From NCBI GenBank assembly GCA_963924555.1, contig OZ004595.1, forward strand, positions 2,790,001-2,854,000: 64,000 nucleotides of DNA, in the 5' to 3' direction. This document shows positions 1 to 11,300 of this stretch, piece by piece. Origin of the DNA: Crambe crambe. Lineage: Eukaryota; Porifera; Demospongiae; Poecilosclerida; Crambeidae. Made by a program: the position numbers and the translations under genes. Within the stretch, counting starts at the first letter, position 1, and each line of letters opens with the position of its first letter. Below the pieces are notes generated by a model, which was not told where the DNA came from, ran no database searches, and saw nothing but the letters and a program-made list of their open reading frames with translations.

Positions 1-189
1 GTGACCCATAGCTATTACCTGATTTGCTTTCTTTCTCTACATTTTTATGGTTTCTTCCTGACGATTTCCACATTTTAATTAGTGCATGCACACAACTGCA
101 CATTGCTACTGGGAGGTTGCTAGTAAGTAGCGTACAAGAAAAAGCTACACAAAGAATTTAAGCTGAAAGTACTTTAACTGTGCTGGAAT
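1..189. other. Non-coding, nothing recognised
   Basis: AT-rich sequence with no long frame and no recognised motif. It precedes the point at about 190 where similarity to the 41.3-kb region begins. Confidence 0.4.
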
Positions 190-1670
190 ATTATTCTTTG
201 GAGTCATGTTCATTAATGACCCCAGGTCCACACTACTTTGTAGAGGTGATGTCCACATATTACCCCTTCAAAGGATAAAAAATATCTCCAGCTCCTGCTA
301 AGTGCAGGTGGTGACATAAGAATTAGGTGCACAGCATAAACCTTACCATCTAGAGTGATAAGCGCATAACCCGAGTCTATTACTGTAATCACAAAGGAAG
401 TACATAGCTATGCATGTGAGCAGGTACAGTACAAAAAAAAAAAAGAAAAAAAAGATTACATACCAAGTAGTAAAACAAATAATGTAATGTTTCTGCTCTT
501 ATATGCACTCTAGAACTTCATTCTTCCCATTTCAGTATACTTACTACTGTCATAAAGAGCCGGAAATTACATGCCATCTTCTCTTTCTCAGCCATTACTC
601 AGCAAACACAGGTAGTTCAGTAAGGGCCAGCAGAACAGAATACCCTATAGCTACATAATTAGACGTCACATACTAACACATTACATCGGTGACCCTTACC
701 CAATTCATACATGCCAGGAGATAGTTCTAGAGCTTAAGAATATAGCACTAAAGCTAGCTAGTCAGCCATGAAAGCATGGAGAATCCAACAGCAGAGAGTC
801 GTGTGGAAAAATCACCAACAACTAAGGCTTCAGTACCTTGTTGCTCGTACCTCGTTGCTTGAACTTTGTTGCTCTTCCCTAGGCTTTAGAGTTGGCATTC
901 TTCATAGCATGAACTAGCAGCTAGCTAGCTGGATAGATGGAAACCCTACCTCTTGTGTAGCTTATTCATGTGATAACCTTTACCAAATATTCTAGCAAAT
1001 TCTAGCTACTTGGTATGCAGTTGGCCCTTGGAAAAAAAAAAAAATGCATTATTATGGCTTGGAAAGTTTGATCACTCTATGGATCTTTTTTCTCTAGAGC
1101 ATTATTTCAATTCAGACTGAGAGTTTCATTACATAGCTGAAAGTAGGTTATGCATTAGCTAATTTCCTTGAATGCTACACTCATGTGATTGGATAGTCCT
1201 TCCTAGATACCATTTAGTAACAAATTCAAATGATGAAATGACATGAAAACAATAAGCTTGCTCCTTTTCCAGATATTTTTTGAGCAAGTTTACTAGCCGT
1301 CCAGGTGCTGCCTACTAGTTAAAACTTCAGCAGGTTGCATGTCTTCATCTCTCTCACAAAGCTATACACACTTTGTTTGCTCTTCATTAATGGCTTGGTA
1401 AGGATTGGTGGCAGTAGGAGGAACAACAATAAGTCGGAGTTTGCTCCATAAAGCTGGTCTGAAGGGTGTACGTAGCTATCTTACAAAGACCAAGAGCTGC
1501 TTGAGAACTGATTTCTTTCCATGTTGACCAGTGAATATATTATTCAGACACACAAAGAACTCATGCCAGTATAATAAAGACTTGTTATGAACTACACAAA
1601 ACTAGATACTAGCCACAATGACCACATGATGAGCAGGATTAGAAATTGGTATGTGCTGCCTAAATACTGC
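190..1670 (+). repeat. Left arm of a duplicated non-coding block (partner 41295-44210)
   Basis: Segments at 228-280, 350-380, 480-650, 690-790, 1370-1500 and 1535-1665 recur in the same order and orientation at 41345-41400, 41440-41470, 41595-41740, 41750-41850, 41850-41970 and 43920-44205. No open frame runs through it. The partner carries extra material between 41970 and 43920. The part at 480-1030 also has a diverged relative inside the TRANK1-like gene (9060-9850), so it may include a dispersed repeat. Positions 1671-1859 are unremarkable. Confidence 0.7.
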
Positions 1671-1859
1671 TTTTGAAAACTCTACAGATAATAATTAAGC
1701 ATGTATGATGTACCTAAGACAGTAGCAGCTAGCTAATGGCTGCATAAAGCTTGTCATGAGCAACACCGTCGTAGATCTGTCACTATAACACTCCATTCAT
1801 GCTGTTGCTCTCACTTTGTAGCCTTTCAGGTACAGTAGGTAGGAGTATAGGCTATATAA

Positions 1860-1993
1860 TAGTTAGACACTGAGACCGAGGGATCTACGGCATTTAAGAG
1901 ATCTGAAGGCGTGACCGAGCGCAGCAAGGTCACTACTAAGGGCCTGAGGGTCTCTTAAATGCTGTAGATCCCACTGGTCAAAGTGTCTAACTA
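1860..1993. mobile_element. Small palindromic MITE
   Basis: The two ends are inverted copies starting TAGTTAGACAC and ending GTGTCTAACTA. Homology between the arms continues through GGGATCTAC and GCATTTAAGAGA, giving arms of about 45 bases around a short centre. There is no coding capacity. It is a non-autonomous inverted-repeat element whose superfamily I cannot assign. Confidence 0.7.
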
Positions 1994-2372
1994 ATTTAGA
2001 ACGGACTAACCATTTCCAAGTCCTGGCTTTAGAATGCTGTGCTTTTACGACAGCAACAACATTGACATCACAGTGGATTTCTGAGAGTAGCTATCATAAA
2101 AGACCACTTCTAGCTGGCTTACAGCAAGCTGCTGGCATTCGGTGTGGAGCTGGAACTAGCTAGCTGCCTAGTAGGTCAGCGTCGACGACGTTGAGGTTAG
2201 TCTCGCAGGCCACACCCACACAAACGTGACTTCGTATGTCTCGAGCTGTGCTGTCATTCGTAGTTGTCTAGCTAGCTAGCTTTTGGTCTGATTAACAATG
2301 TGTTGCTATGCCCTAAGAAGATCTCAGAGTGACCAATCAGATTACTGTATTCAAACTAGCTATGTTCTAAAT

Positions 2373-3098
2373 ACGGTAGGCCGCAAAAAAAGTTCCCATT
2401 CTGTCCATGTAGGACTGGCGTTGAACGCCTTGACCGTTGTAGTTTCTACACAGTCCCCCGTGCGTTTAATTTTCTACGCCGTTAACATCAAGCGTTGCAC
2501 ACCTGTGCCCACCGTTCAACGTTCACGAAGAAACGGTAAGAAGTACGTACGTAGGTGAAAAAACGTTATTACAAAACGTAACCCTAAGCCTAAAGCTTTT
2601 AGAACTATACGTAGCTATCTCTCTAGGCTGACTAGCTATCTCTCTCTAAGCTGACTAGCTTATGTTGGCACTAGAGCTAGCTAGTTCTGCACTTACAGCT
2701 AGCTATAGTATAACACCACCCATGATGTTCTATTGTCAGATTTGCAGTATGATGAAGCTTTACAGACACGATGAAGGCAGAAGAAATTGTACCACCACTA
2801 GCATGCACAAGTTGATATCTAGCTACGTAGAGCTCAAGGCCTTCCTTGGAGACTGCCTGCAGGTCATCTCGCTGTCGACCTGCTGATGAACGTTTTTGCT
2901 GGAATTGCTGCGTGCTTTCATACCGTAAAAATGTTTAGTAATTTCGAACTCAACTACGTACGTTTAATTGGGCCGTTCAACGCAAACGCCTGCTTTGTGT
3001 TTATAAAGCGGTTCGCACACGGTTTTTTTACAACGCTTGAGCGTTCTACGGACGTTGTACGGCAATGCAACGGGAACCTTTTTATGATGAAGACCGTA
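2373..3098. repeat. About 725-bp dispersed element, copy 1 (inverted partner at 43208-43914)
   Basis: Nearly the whole stretch is present in reverse orientation at 43208-43914, including the end motif CGGTAGGCCGC followed by an A run and GTTCCC. The two ends of the element look like imperfect inverted versions of each other (CGGT, then an A-rich run, then GTTCCC). Open frames across it are short and not clearly protein-like, so I treat it as a non-autonomous transposon or degenerate repeat. Positions 1994-2372 hold nothing recognisable beyond AGCTAG runs. Confidence 0.65.
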
Positions 3099-3189
3099 GT
3101 ACGGAGCTGGACATCTTGCACTTCTTTCTGGAATAGCCAAAAATCGGCTCAATCTAAACAATGGAGAGTATTGTCTAGACATTGTTAAG

Positions 3190-3996
3190 GCTAGCCAATA
3201 ATATGGCCATACACTACATACATACACACTAGTTCTCCAATGTACACTAATTTTTTAATATAGTGGCTATTCAAGGCATGTAGTTGTACACTTTGTATCT
3301 GTGTCATCTTTCAATGGGCAATTACACCCACATGTGAAAACACATTGTTACAGCAGTCACTGAAACCATAACAGTAGCTCTGCCATATTATATTAGGAAA
3401 TATCTGTGATCAGGAGTGACATTATGCACCATGTGATAATAAGGAGTCATATGTATGCACCTAATGTACCTAGCTATAATGATTCATAAGGAGTGACATA
3501 CGCACCATGTGACAACAATTCATAAGGAGTGATGCTATGCACCATGTGACAATAATTCATAAGGAGTGATGCTATGCACCTATGTATACGATTCATAACT
3601 GACACTAGCTATGCACCTATGCAGGAGTGACATATGCACCACGTGACAACAATTCAGATCATACATGATTATTAAGGAGTGTTACAGCTATTACCTCTCA
3701 GGGAAGCGTAAAAAAGTGTTGTAAGTGTGGTATTGTCACTGTGAGAAGGTGTAACTATCAATCAGTCAAGCAATAAAAGACTAACATACAGTATAGATAG
3801 GAGTGTTCAACTACTAATCAGACAGCCACATGTCATTGTGTGTGTAAATGTATACATATGTACCATGCATGTATGAATGTATGATCTTGTAATGTAACTA
3901 TATGTACTAGAATCACACAACCACAAAAAGTATTCATATAACACCGATCTTGAAACCACATAACACCATGCATGGCATGTATGATCTTGTAAGCAC
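3190..3996 (+). repeat. Duplicated non-coding segment (partner 52480-53970)
   Basis: Sequence from the GGCTAG-CAATATGGCC motif onward recurs at 52480 in the same orientation, including a series of short imperfect repeats built on GTGACATATGCACCATGTGACAA and CATAAGGAGTGA. No gene is visible. This is the first part of the block that carries the first TRANK1-like exons in both copies. Confidence 0.75.
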
Positions 3997-3998
3997 TA

Positions 3999-5520
3999 CC
4001 CGTGTTAAATTTTGCGCGAGCAATCGCGTGATCTAGCGATGTTTGCGCAACTACGCGTATTTACGTCAATTCACGTCAATTCGCGCGAACTTCATCCGCG
4101 AGCGGAATGGCGAAGGATCGCGAGAAATCATCCACGCTATCACGCGAACGTGCTTTTTTTTTTCATGCGAATTTGGCTATTTCATGGTGCATGCATTTAT
4201 ATATTTATATATAACTTTCCCCTTCCCAGGCATACTACAGCAGTACTAATCCAAGATGCTAGCCATTCTATAGTATTATACATCATAATTATTGCTGTTG
4301 TTGTTTATTTTCAGTGATAATTATATGAAATTTGGATACATAAGATTGTCAGAGAAACATTTTGTATGACTAATTCTGAAGACACCTTGACAGGAGTAGC
4401 TAATTCTTAGCTGGAGTAGCTGGTACAATAAACCTACACTTGAAATAGTGATTCTAGTATCTATTTCTTGTATCAGTTGATATTCAGTATCCTTGTTTCT
4501 ATATCCAAGAGCTGTCAGGGACTATAACTGTAAATTAAGGATAAACAAATATCAATGAATAGTGGATAAAAATTATGGACTGGCTTCAAGTATAAAATAG
4601 TCATACAACTATACAAAGCCCGACATAGCTATCTGACTGTCAGTCACATGACCACAAAACCCAACATATATCAGACTGCCAGCCACATGACTACAAAGCC
4701 CAACATATAACTATATATCAGGCTGCCAGCCACATGACTACAAAGCCCAACATACGTATATATCAGACTACCAGTCACATGACCACAAAACACAAAGCCC
4801 AACATAATATCAGACTGCCCACAAAGCCATACATATATATCAGACTGCCAGCCACACAACTACAAAGTCCAACATAATATCAGACTGCCAGTCACATGAC
4901 CACAAAGCCCAACATATATATCAGACTGCCAGCCACATGACTACAAAGCCCAACATAAAAATTATATCAGACTGCCAGTCACATGACCACAAAGCCCAAC
5001 ATAATATCAGACTGCCAGCCACACGACTACAAAGCCCAACCTATAGTCACAGTCACATGACCACAAAGCCCAACATATAATCAGAGAGCCTGTCACAAAG
5101 TATATCAGAAGCACAACAGACTGCCTCACATCACTACAAAGGCCAGTACTAGACTGCATGCCAGGGTATGAGAAGCACCTTCTCCCTGCTATAGCTAGCT
5201 AGTAGTAAGTACCTAATTATAAAGCAAGATTAGCTAGTCTGCTTACATACAAAAAGCTCAGTCCTTCTTACCTGTCGATGCCATGTGTACATTGCATCAC
5301 GTGCACCTCACTTATAATCTTGCATTATTAAATAATACACATAATTTTTAACTTGCGCATTTATATCCACCTATGTTACATGGTTTTTTGCGCGATTTCA
5401 TTAACATGAATCCGCGGGAAGAGGGGCCAGAATAACGCGTAATCCCGCGCTATCAGGCGTATCTTCGTGGTCATTTTACACGCAATAATCCGCGTAAGCG
5501 CGCGCAAAGTTCAACACGGG
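3999..5520. mobile_element. 1.52-kb TA-flanked inverted-repeat transposon (non-autonomous)
   Basis: The element starts CCCGTGTTAAATTTTGCGCG and ends with the near-perfect inverse CGCGCAAAGTTCAACACGGG. It is flanked on both sides by TA. The duplicated copy at about 53962 has one TA with similar flanks (ACTAC-TA-GAATCAC against GCAC-TA ... TA-GAATCC), which is an empty site and fixes the boundaries. The ends are rich in CpG and CGCG motifs, unlike the rest of the window. The interior has a minisatellite and no transposase. TA duplication suggests the Tc1/mariner/pogo group. Confidence 0.8.
4610..5100. repeat. Minisatellite inside the TA-flanked element
   Basis: About ten tandem copies of a roughly 40-60 base unit built on ATCAGACTGCCAG, CACATGAC and ACAAAGCCCAACATA. 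Copies alternate between CCACATGACT and TCACATGACC forms and vary in spacer length. The intervening bases are variants of the same sequence rather than unique spacers, so this is not a CRISPR array. A 62-codon minus frame through it is a repeat artefact. Confidence 0.85.
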
Positions 5521-5555
5521 TAGAATCCAGCAACCACATGTATCTATAAGCCTTG

Positions 5556-5705
5556 TTTACACGGGGGTTCTAATCCGGATTCGACCCGGATTCGCTTCAC
5601 GTGTGAACGATAACAATCTGGATTCTAATCCGGGTAGCCCAACCCACATCAATTAGGTGGATTGGAATCCCAACCTGGGTTGGGCGTGCGTGTAAACACG
5701 GCCTT
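5556..5705. mobile_element. 150-bp MITE
   Basis: The ends are inverted: AGCCTTGTTTACACG at the left and CGTGTAAACACGGCCT at the right, with TA on both outer sides. The interior repeats forms of AATCCGGATT and CCAACC-GGTTGG, giving strong secondary structure. The matching place in the duplicate (about 53985-54000) lacks it, so it inserted after the duplication or was lost there. Confidence 0.7.
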
Positions 5706-6320
5706 ATGTGTGCATGTACATGCATGTATGATCTTGTACCATATCAGATGGGCAGATTGCTCATATTATACCTGTACACACTGTATGTGCTGTGTACACA
5801 TGAGTTATATCAACATTCCATCAAGTTATAAACTTAGCCATAGAAGCTGAATGATCACATGCTGAATTATGAACTTCTTAGCCATAGAGACTATAAAAGG
5901 ATTGGATCACATGTTATAGCTACACTCAAAGTAGTAAGCTCAAGTTATTAGACAATTTCACATGCTATTCAAATATACGACTTCATGGACGTACTTCATT
6001 GGTTAATTACATTATGATTTCCATAGGGATAAAAATTCGATGAATACACAATATAGTTAACTGCATGAGCGCACGAGTCAATTAGTTGCAGATGACCACC
6101 ATAGCCATTAGCCATTATGTTATGTACACTATTGTAAAATGACACACAACGCACAACACCAATAAATATTCATCTTCCAGTGGCAGGCTACATAAATATA
6201 CTAGCCATATAGAACTATTCATGGCCAGCAAGCAGTAATTTTGCTAATACAATGAAAAATGGACTAGCTACTGTATCTCTCAAGCTCTATAAACTGTCCC
6301 TGATATAGCTAATGTGTACA
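5706..6320 (+). repeat. Duplicated non-coding segment (partners 54000-54022, 56795-56952, 58180-58330)
   Basis: Motifs such as ATATCAGATGG-AGATTGC, ACATTCCATCAAGTTATAAAC and AAGGATTGGATCACATGT recur in order in the second copy, where they are split apart by two inserted elements. No gene seen. Confidence 0.7.
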
Positions 6321-6960
6321 GCTAGTAACATAACTTACAATGGTCAGGAGGTAGCTTTAGATATAGCACCCTTCTCTTTTGTAGGAGAGAAACTGTTTGT
6401 AGGAGAGAAATGATAACTATATTCACTGTAAAAACGAAAGTGCGTACTGCATACTAAATTGTCCCAATACACACACCAAAAACAAAAACAGTGTGTGCAT
6501 TGAGACAAAATGGTGTGCAGTTATAAACACTTGTTTTTACAGTGTAGGTAGAAAGTATTCACTTTAGTTGTATAGGCACCACAGTATATCCTCCTAGTTT
6601 GATAGAAACTGAGAAAGTATCTATTGTAACTGCTTAGCCTTTGGCTGATGTAGGGAGTTAGTTCTGTACATATGTAGCCTGGCACGCTACATAACTTACA
6701 ATGGTTAGGAGATAGCTTTAGTTCTTTTCTCCCACTAGCACTCTTTTCTTTTGTATAGGAGAGAGATTGAAAATCAACGAATGATAACAATTCAGACTTG
6801 TAGATAAGTAGAAAGTAGTTCACTTTAGCTGCATAGGCACCACAGTATATTCTCCCAATTTGAAGTAAGTCTACAGAAACTGAGTATAAATTGAAGGTAT
6901 CTATTTGCCCTTGCCTGATGTAGTCAGTCTACATAGCTACAGACACTTACCAAGACTGAC
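6321..6960 (+). repeat. Direct tandem pair of about 240-bp units, itself duplicated at 59395-59960
   Basis: The block beginning ACATAACTTACAATGGT and running through TCTTTTGTAGGAGAGAAA and CATAGGCACCACAGTATAT occurs twice here (from about 6328 and about 6690). It also occurs twice at 59395-59960, so the local tandem duplication predates the large one. Frames across it are short and not convincing. Confidence 0.75.
6424..6544. mobile_element. 121-bp MITE with CACTGTAAAAAC ends
   Basis: Perfect 12-base terminal inverted repeats CACTGTAAAAAC / GTTTTTACAGTG enclose 97 bases. The equivalent position in the second block (about 59468) lacks it, so presence differs between the two copies. The MITE at 42210-42416 shares the CACTGTAAAAAC end. 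Confidence 0.75.
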
Positions 6961-7149
6961 TTGACTCTTGAATCCCAAACTGTCTGCATTCAATGGCACT
7001 AAGAATCGGCTCTTCCTAAGGGGCTTTTATAAGAATACTGTCACTCTAATGATATTCACGTGCAACATCCTAACATTCCTGTGAAAAGATTATTCATGAT
7101 TCCAAGGTTGACCTTTTAGCCAGAACCATGAATAATGTATGTAGCTAAT

Positions 7150-7405
7150 GGTCATGTAGGGTCATGTAGGGTCATGTTGAGTCATGTTTTCTTTAATTAA
7201 TAACTTCTGGGGAGAAAACCAGGGACTAACCCACCAATATCAAAATCCCCAACTATAGAAAACCAGGGACTTACCCACCAATACCAATATCAACAAGAAA
7301 ATCAGGGACTTACCCAATCAAAATACCCAATTAAAAAATAGGGAGAAAACCAGGGATCCCACCCAATAGCAGGGACTTACCCACTAGATATCAAAATACC
7401 CAACG
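7150..7405. repeat. Short tandem repeats: GGTCATGTAG run and degenerate minisatellite
   Basis: Positions 7150-7187 are near-perfect repeats of a 10-base GGTCATGTAG unit. From about 7205 to 7405 there are four or five degenerate copies of a 45-60 base unit containing GAGAAAACCAGGGACTTACC and ATATCAAAATACCC. The same unit recurs at 60163-60415. Confidence 0.75.
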
Positions 7406-8370
7406 ATAATCCACAAAAATTACTGGAATTACATTTTTCATTCCACCCACATGGTTAAATTACTGGAATTTACTGAACACCGTATTTTTTTCACGGTTAT
7501 GCCATGTACCATGGAGAGTAGACAGCCTGAATATAAAGCCCATTGAAAACTGACTTGGTTCTCCCCATGCATTTCAGATCTGGCCATGGCTTCCAATGCT
7601 TATTTGATCACATCTTAATAACACAATAGCTAACTCAATTTCCAGAATGAGATGTACTTGGTTCTAGCTACGTATACACATAGCTGAACCTCTGACTGGA
7701 GGGAATGAGTTGAAAAGGGAGGGAGAGGAGGAGATTTAGATTTTTGTGTTGCAACAAAACAAAGCACATTAGTGAACCACGTACACCTAGCTAGATCAAT
7801 GCGAGAGCAACAGGGTGATGTCCAGCTGCTTCCTCTGGGTCTAGCTAACTCATCATGCATAGCTCATGCATAGATCTACACAGCATGTGATAATTAGCTA
7901 GCTAGCTAGCTGACTGCTGTGCTTCCCAAGAAAATCATGACTCCAGTTGTAAATAAAAGTATGATTATGCTCTTCATAAGAAAGTTAGCCAATGCCCTCA
8001 TGCCCTCCATGAACTGCTTAGACTAGCTGGAATTGAGTAATACTGCTGATTGTCAACTGAATTCCATAGAAAACCAAATTGACCACCTGCAGTGCATGCA
8101 ACCATATATAGCTAACTAGTCTACTATACACCAACCATTACCACCAACCAGCTTTCTTGGTACCGCAGATATGAATATGAGATTCCCCTGGATGCTATAA
8201 ATATTGTTAGTTATTACCTCACAGCTAATAATAGATAGCCAGCGCTATAAATGAGATGTTGCCGATAATAATAGCTAGAAAAATTTCTAGCTTTACCTAG
8301 GTCCGCGTTGAATCGTAGTTAGCTAATTAGCTTGCCTACAGACCTATTTTTAACTAGCTATAGCGATAGC
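7406..8370. other. Upstream region of the TRANK1-like gene, no element identified
   Basis: Non-coding. The part from about 7860 is recognisably related to 60900-61339 upstream of the second TRANK1-like gene (for example ATAAATATTGTTAGTTATTACCTCACAG-type sequence at about 8200 and 61090). That makes it a candidate shared promoter region, but I see no clear TATA box or other core motif. Confidence 0.4.
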
Positions 8371-11300
8371 ATGGATCTCTTTGGTTATGGATATCCTTAT
8401 AGACGACCATGGATGCCAGAAGTAAGTAGCTACCATTAGGGCAACTGGGGGCACTTTCCCCAGTAAATTTTCTTAAAAACAAAACAAAAAATTAGTGGCT
8501 AGCTAGAGTTACTGGTGGCCAAATTTCAGCCATGGGGGTGGCAGGCTAGATTTTCTCCACACAGCCCCACCCAATCCAAAATTCTAGCTAGACCCCCTTG
8601 ATCTAGCTATAGTCTTCATCATTTTTTGATGCTTACAATTATATTACCTACCTAGGTAGAAGTGCAGCGTCTACAATTATTGGCATCTCAATGTCGAACA
8701 CCACAGAAGGCACTTTGGCATTATAACTATGCATGCAATATATGTGAACAGTTTGGACTATATGAAGAAGAAGCTCTCATACATTGCAAGATGGTATATA
8801 TATATCTCCGTAATCTCGGCAATGTAGAGCAAGCAATGGAAGAAGCTGAAGCAGCTATAACATTGAACGCTGATCATCATGAAGTAAGCATATATACACA
8901 TGATATAATCAGGGTGCTTAAGTATATTCATGAGAATATAATTCAATTAGTGCCATAGACCCAGCCCACTTTCTTTGAAATTTCTATATCCAAACAGGGT
9001 GGCCCGCCCTGCATTTGGGAAAACACTGCTATAGGCTAGCTACTATAAATTTGGAAAATATTATGTTGGATCAATTAAATATTGTTTCTGGTCTTACATG
9101 CACTCTAAATCTTCATTAATTGTTCCCCCATCTCACTATGACTACTGTTGTACTAGAGCCAAGAATTATATCCCATCTTCTAGTTCTCAGCCATTGCTGA
9201 GAAACACAGATAGTTCAGTGAGGTCAGCAGGACACCATTTTCTTTTCTCTACATAGCATATATGTATGGAGTGCAATTTGAATCCTATTAACAGCCTATA
9301 TGCTTCAAAACTGTTTAGAGCTTAGACTAAAGGCTTCAAATAATATAGGACCCAGCGCCCACAGTTGCGTAGTATTTCTGAGTGTATAAGTGTTGAAAGC
9401 CTACCTTAGTTTTAGTGTGATTTTTCACAGGACTATAGTATCTGCTGCCGGATTCTCTGTGCACGATGGAAAATCACCAAAACTAAGGTAGGCTTCCAAG
9501 CTTATAGCTACGCTTGCAAATAATAAACTAGGCACCTTGCTTCCTTAGGCACTTCATAGCATGGACTTCTCTCTATAGCTCTGAGCTGACTAGATCAACT
9601 CTAGTTGGAAACCCTGCCCCTTGTTCTAACATATTTCCATGGAGTTAGTACAGTCACACAAACATAAGCTGAAAAGAATGCATTTGCAGTTGATACAGTC
9701 ACGCAAACATAAACTGAATGGAATTATCATTTCTACTTGGTATGTGGTTCCACTTGAAAAAAAAAGTTACATACATACCAAGTAGAAAAACTAATGTTTC
9801 TGCTCTTACATGCACTCTAGAACTTCATCTAGTTTGTTTGCATTTCTATATGTAGTTATGAATCAATTATGGGACTCCTTTTCTATTTTGTTTCACTTAT
9901 ACCATAATGTTTATGTTATATAGGGCTATTATTGCAGAGCGCAAGTATTTAATGTAATTGGACATTGCTGTCAGAACACAAGGGAAGTCGGTAGAGATGC
10001 TGCAGCACGATCGCGAGTTCAATTTTTTTCCAAAAGTATCAAAGATTACATCACAAGCTACACAATATCTGGAAAGAATGCACTTGAAAGTATCTGTCAA
10101 GCTATCATCATAGGAGTTGATCAAGGTAAGCAGCCACATACGTAGAAAGCTTCTCCTTCCAATTTTTGCCATCAGTTGTAATAGCTCTCTGTAGGTAGTT
10201 TAGTTCAACTACATACAATAATTATTGTGTCATGCCCCAGCCCAAGAGTGTGCTACAACCCACCCATGTACTGCATGGGCACATGCATGCAGTGCCATGT
10301 GGTTGGCAGCTAGGAGCAAGCTGGCATGTGGAATTAATGCCAGCCCATGCTGCTATAAGCCAGCTAGGAAATTCTGCCTTTTATGCTGGTTACATTCTGC
10401 AAAGTATCTGGACTCGGGCTCGAGCTGGACATTCATTTCAGAAAAAGCAATGTTGTTAACAATAAAACTATGGCTACCATGCTAATAATCATAATTAAAT
10501 TTCACATGAAAATTCACAGTTTCAATTACACTACTTTTGTTAGTTTATTTAGAGCCAACGTGCATGTGAACATGTATGATAATTCGCTAAGGCATTACCT
10601 TACCCCATTCACTATAACTGCTATAACTTTCACAATTCTTAACCAAATTTCAAGTACCAGCAGAGAGAGTGGACGATCAGCTTTCTGATCATGCATTTGG
10701 TTAAGAATTGAGAAAATTTTAACATTTATAGCGAATGATCAAGGGGCAAGTTATTTTCCATGAACTGCTCAACTATAGCCATCACTGGGAAAGTGATAAC
10801 CATATCCTGACATAGGTGGGATACATTATTTGACCAAAACACGACTGATCTCAATCACAGGTGGATTAGCAATAGCTAGATGTAGGTATGCCTATTGATG
10901 ACAACTTTATATTTTGTAGACTGTACTGGTGTATTGAAATTGGATGAATTATTGAACAAGGATGAGTGCACTAAGATTATCAAATTCTTATTAGAAAGTT
11001 CATTACCATGGCAGGGCAAACACATGGAATACCTGGTAGTGAATAGTGAAATACCTGGAAGTGGAATAGCATCTTCTTTATCATGTGATCTATCCGTGTT
11101 TCCGTGGAAAAAGCTCTTTAAGAAAAGCAACTTGAAGAAAGAGCTGATTCAAGCCATCATGTTACTAGGAGGAGTAATTACAAATAATGATATTTCAACC
11201 CTCATACAGAAGGACAAAAATGAAGATATTGATGTTTTGAGATTAGTTTTGGATGAATGTACCCCAGAACTAAAATCTGTCAATTTAACCTCACTCTGTC

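Noticed and set aside
2298..3227. Several 75-100 codon frames in the 0.7-kb repeat
   Set aside because: Overlapping on both strands with no motif; better explained as repeat sequence without long stops.
4012..4317. 101-codon frame at the left end of the TA-flanked element
   Set aside because: It lies over the CpG-rich terminal repeat and then AT-rich DNA; no transposase signature.
4610..5100. Regularly spaced short repeats resembling a CRISPR array
   Set aside because: The bases between repeats are variants of the same unit, spacing is irregular, and the region is inside a eukaryotic transposon; it is a minisatellite.
5530..5710. Possible structured RNA gene at the strong hairpin region
   Set aside because: The inverted ends, TA flanks and absence from the other duplication unit fit a MITE.
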